Of a stretch of DNA of 64,000 nucleotides, positions 63,240-64,000 are shown in pieces; position 1 is the first letter of the stretch, and the number at the start of each line of letters is the position of its first letter. The position numbers and the translations under genes were made by a program. The DNA lies in the NCBI GenBank assembly GCA_947474565.1, contig CANJIS010000001.1, positions 124,001 to 188,000 of the forward strand, written 5' to 3'. Under the pieces are notes generated by a model. It was not told the DNA's origin and did no database searches. It saw only the letters and a program-made list of their open reading frames with translations. This DNA is from Alphaproteobacteria bacterium (GTDB lineage: Bacteria > Pseudomonadota > Alphaproteobacteria > Micropepsales > Micropepsaceae).

Positions 63240-64000
63240 CCGTCGTTCGCCGGGTCCTGGTGAATGATCACTTCGGCCTGGGGAAACGCAGCGCAGAGAT
63301 CTTTTTCCACCTGGTCTGAAATCCCATGCGCCTGGGCCAGGGTGATGTGCGGGTCCAGTTCCAGATGCACCTGGATAAAGACCGAACCGCCGGCCTGACG
63401 GGTCTTCAGTTCATGCAGCGCCCGCACATCATTGTGGCGCTTTACAATATCGACGATCCTGTCGCGCTCGGCATCGGGCAGTTCGCGGTCCATCAATTGG
63501 TCGAAGCTGACGCGGAACACGCTCCAGGCGCTGACCACCATCACCAGCGCCACCAGCAGCGCGATAATCGGATCAGCGGCCGTCCAGCCCAGCCGGGTGG
63601 AGAGGATGATCGCCACCACCACGCCGACATTGCTGACCAGATCGCCGAAATAATGGGTGGCGTCTGCCGTCACCGCCACCGATCCGGTTTTGGCGATGAC
63701 GCGGCGCTCATACAGGATCAGCGCAATGGCGGCGGCGATGGCCAGGAACATCACGATCAACGCTTCCAGCGAATGATCGATCGGCTGCGGCGCCATCAGC
63801 CGCTGCACGCCTTCGGCCACCAGAAACACCGCCGAGGCGGCGATGAAGGCGCCCTGCGCCAGGCCGGCCAGCGGTTCGGCCTTGCCATGGCCGAAGCGAT
63901 GTTCGGCATCTGCGGGGCTGAGCGCCGAATGGATTGCCCACATGTTGAGGCCGGAGGTGAAAAGATCGAGCGCCGAATCCGCCAGGCTGGCTAGCATCGC
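63224..64000 (-). CDS. Cation diffusion facilitator (FieF-like; 5' end outside window)
   Basis: At least 258 residues, open to the window edge. CDF metal/H+ antiporter: the first metal site reads SLADSALDLFTSGLNMWAIH with HRFGHGKAEPLAGLAQGAFI, the second ADATHYFGDLVSNVGVVVA, followed by TAADPIIALLVALVMVVSAW and a cytosolic C-terminal domain (DVRALHELKTRQAGGSVFIQ, HLELDPHITLAQAHGISDQV). The metal (Fe, Zn, Mn) is not decidable by eye. The final residues and stop are encoded by repeat element C copy 3. Confidence 0.93.
   Translation of the reverse strand, partial: AMLASLADSALDLFTSGLNMWAIHSALSPADAEHRFGHGKAEPLAGLAQGAFIAASAVFLVAEGVQRLMAPQPIDHSLEALIVMFLAIAAAIALILYERRVIAKTGSVAVTADATHYFGDLVSNVGVVVAIILSTRLGWTAADPIIALLVALVMVVSAWSVFRVSFDQLMDRELPDAERDRIVDIVKRHNDVRALHELKTRQAGGSVFIQVHLELDPHITLAQAHGISDQVEKDLCAAFPQAEVIIHQDPANDGAQSA

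Overview
This window is a chromosomal segment of a high-GC alphaproteobacterium (GC in the low to mid 60s by eye). The class is suggested by lineage-typical genes: an NDUFA12-like complex I subunit next to mlaD and a DUF2155 gene, a split glycine decarboxylase (gcvPA/gcvPB), a CoxF-like small protein and DUF983 in a cytochrome oxidase operon, DUF4170 beside cysQ/waaA, DUF2093 beside xseA, class II NrdJ, and an EcfG-type promoter motif. I cannot name the genus. The content is almost entirely housekeeping. I see no prophage, insertion sequence, CRISPR array, rRNA or tRNA.

Layout. 0-2 kb: MOSC protein (cut by the window edge), then leftward NDUFA12-mlaD-DUF2155. 2.6-6.3 kb: nrdJ. 6.4-7.6 kb: KTSC protein, a small unknown and an exported pentapeptide-repeat protein. 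7.8-13 kb: leftward gcvT-gcvH-gcvPA-gcvPB-PH-domain operon behind a sigma70-like promoter and a tandem glycine riboswitch. 13-16.8 kb: lipoprotein-argS leftward, thrB-rnhA rightward. 16.8-21 kb: a low-GC secreted unknown, a peroxiredoxin, and a large membrane GGDEF/EAL protein. 21-29.8 kb: a leftward run ctaC-ctaD-ctaB-coxF-ctaE-DUF983-surf1-thrC-M16 peptidase-GNAT with many 4-base overlaps. 30-32.5 kb: tldD and small genes. 32.5-35.9 kb: five coupled genes (pirin, two small membrane proteins, nitronate monooxygenase, aldo/keto reductase). 36-38.8 kb: gshA, then an ArsR/SRPBCC operon. 39-45.4 kb: membrane protein, rsmE, ubiA, methyltransferase, amino acid permease, ubiD. 45.4-52.8 kb: tldE, cysQ, DUF4170, then the envelope genes msbA-like, waaA, lpxK, lpxL. 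53-57.3 kb: small exported protein, M23 peptidase, DUF2093, xseA, purD. 57.4-64 kb: PAP2 phosphatase, DUF1801, GIY-YIG nuclease, tadA, rluB, small exported proteins, Sel1 protein, CPA2 antiporter, and a cation diffusion facilitator (cut by the window edge).

How the genes work together: several complete modules are visible. These are glycine cleavage under glycine control, aa3-type oxidase plus its heme A and assembly factors, late threonine synthesis (thrB, thrC), the two TldD/TldE subunits (15 kb apart), Kdo/lipid A assembly and export, and two ubiquinone steps.

The least explained signal lies between the genes. There are at least four families of structured intergenic repeats (called A, B, C and D here). 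In several of them the conserved blocks are separated by short hairpins whose stems differ in sequence between copies but stay self-complementary. Family C supplies the last codons and stop of two unrelated genes, one C copy sits inside an A copy, inverted D copies flank nrdJ, and a GIY-YIG nuclease gene is tightly bracketed by two A-family right arms. This is my best candidate for an undescribed system.
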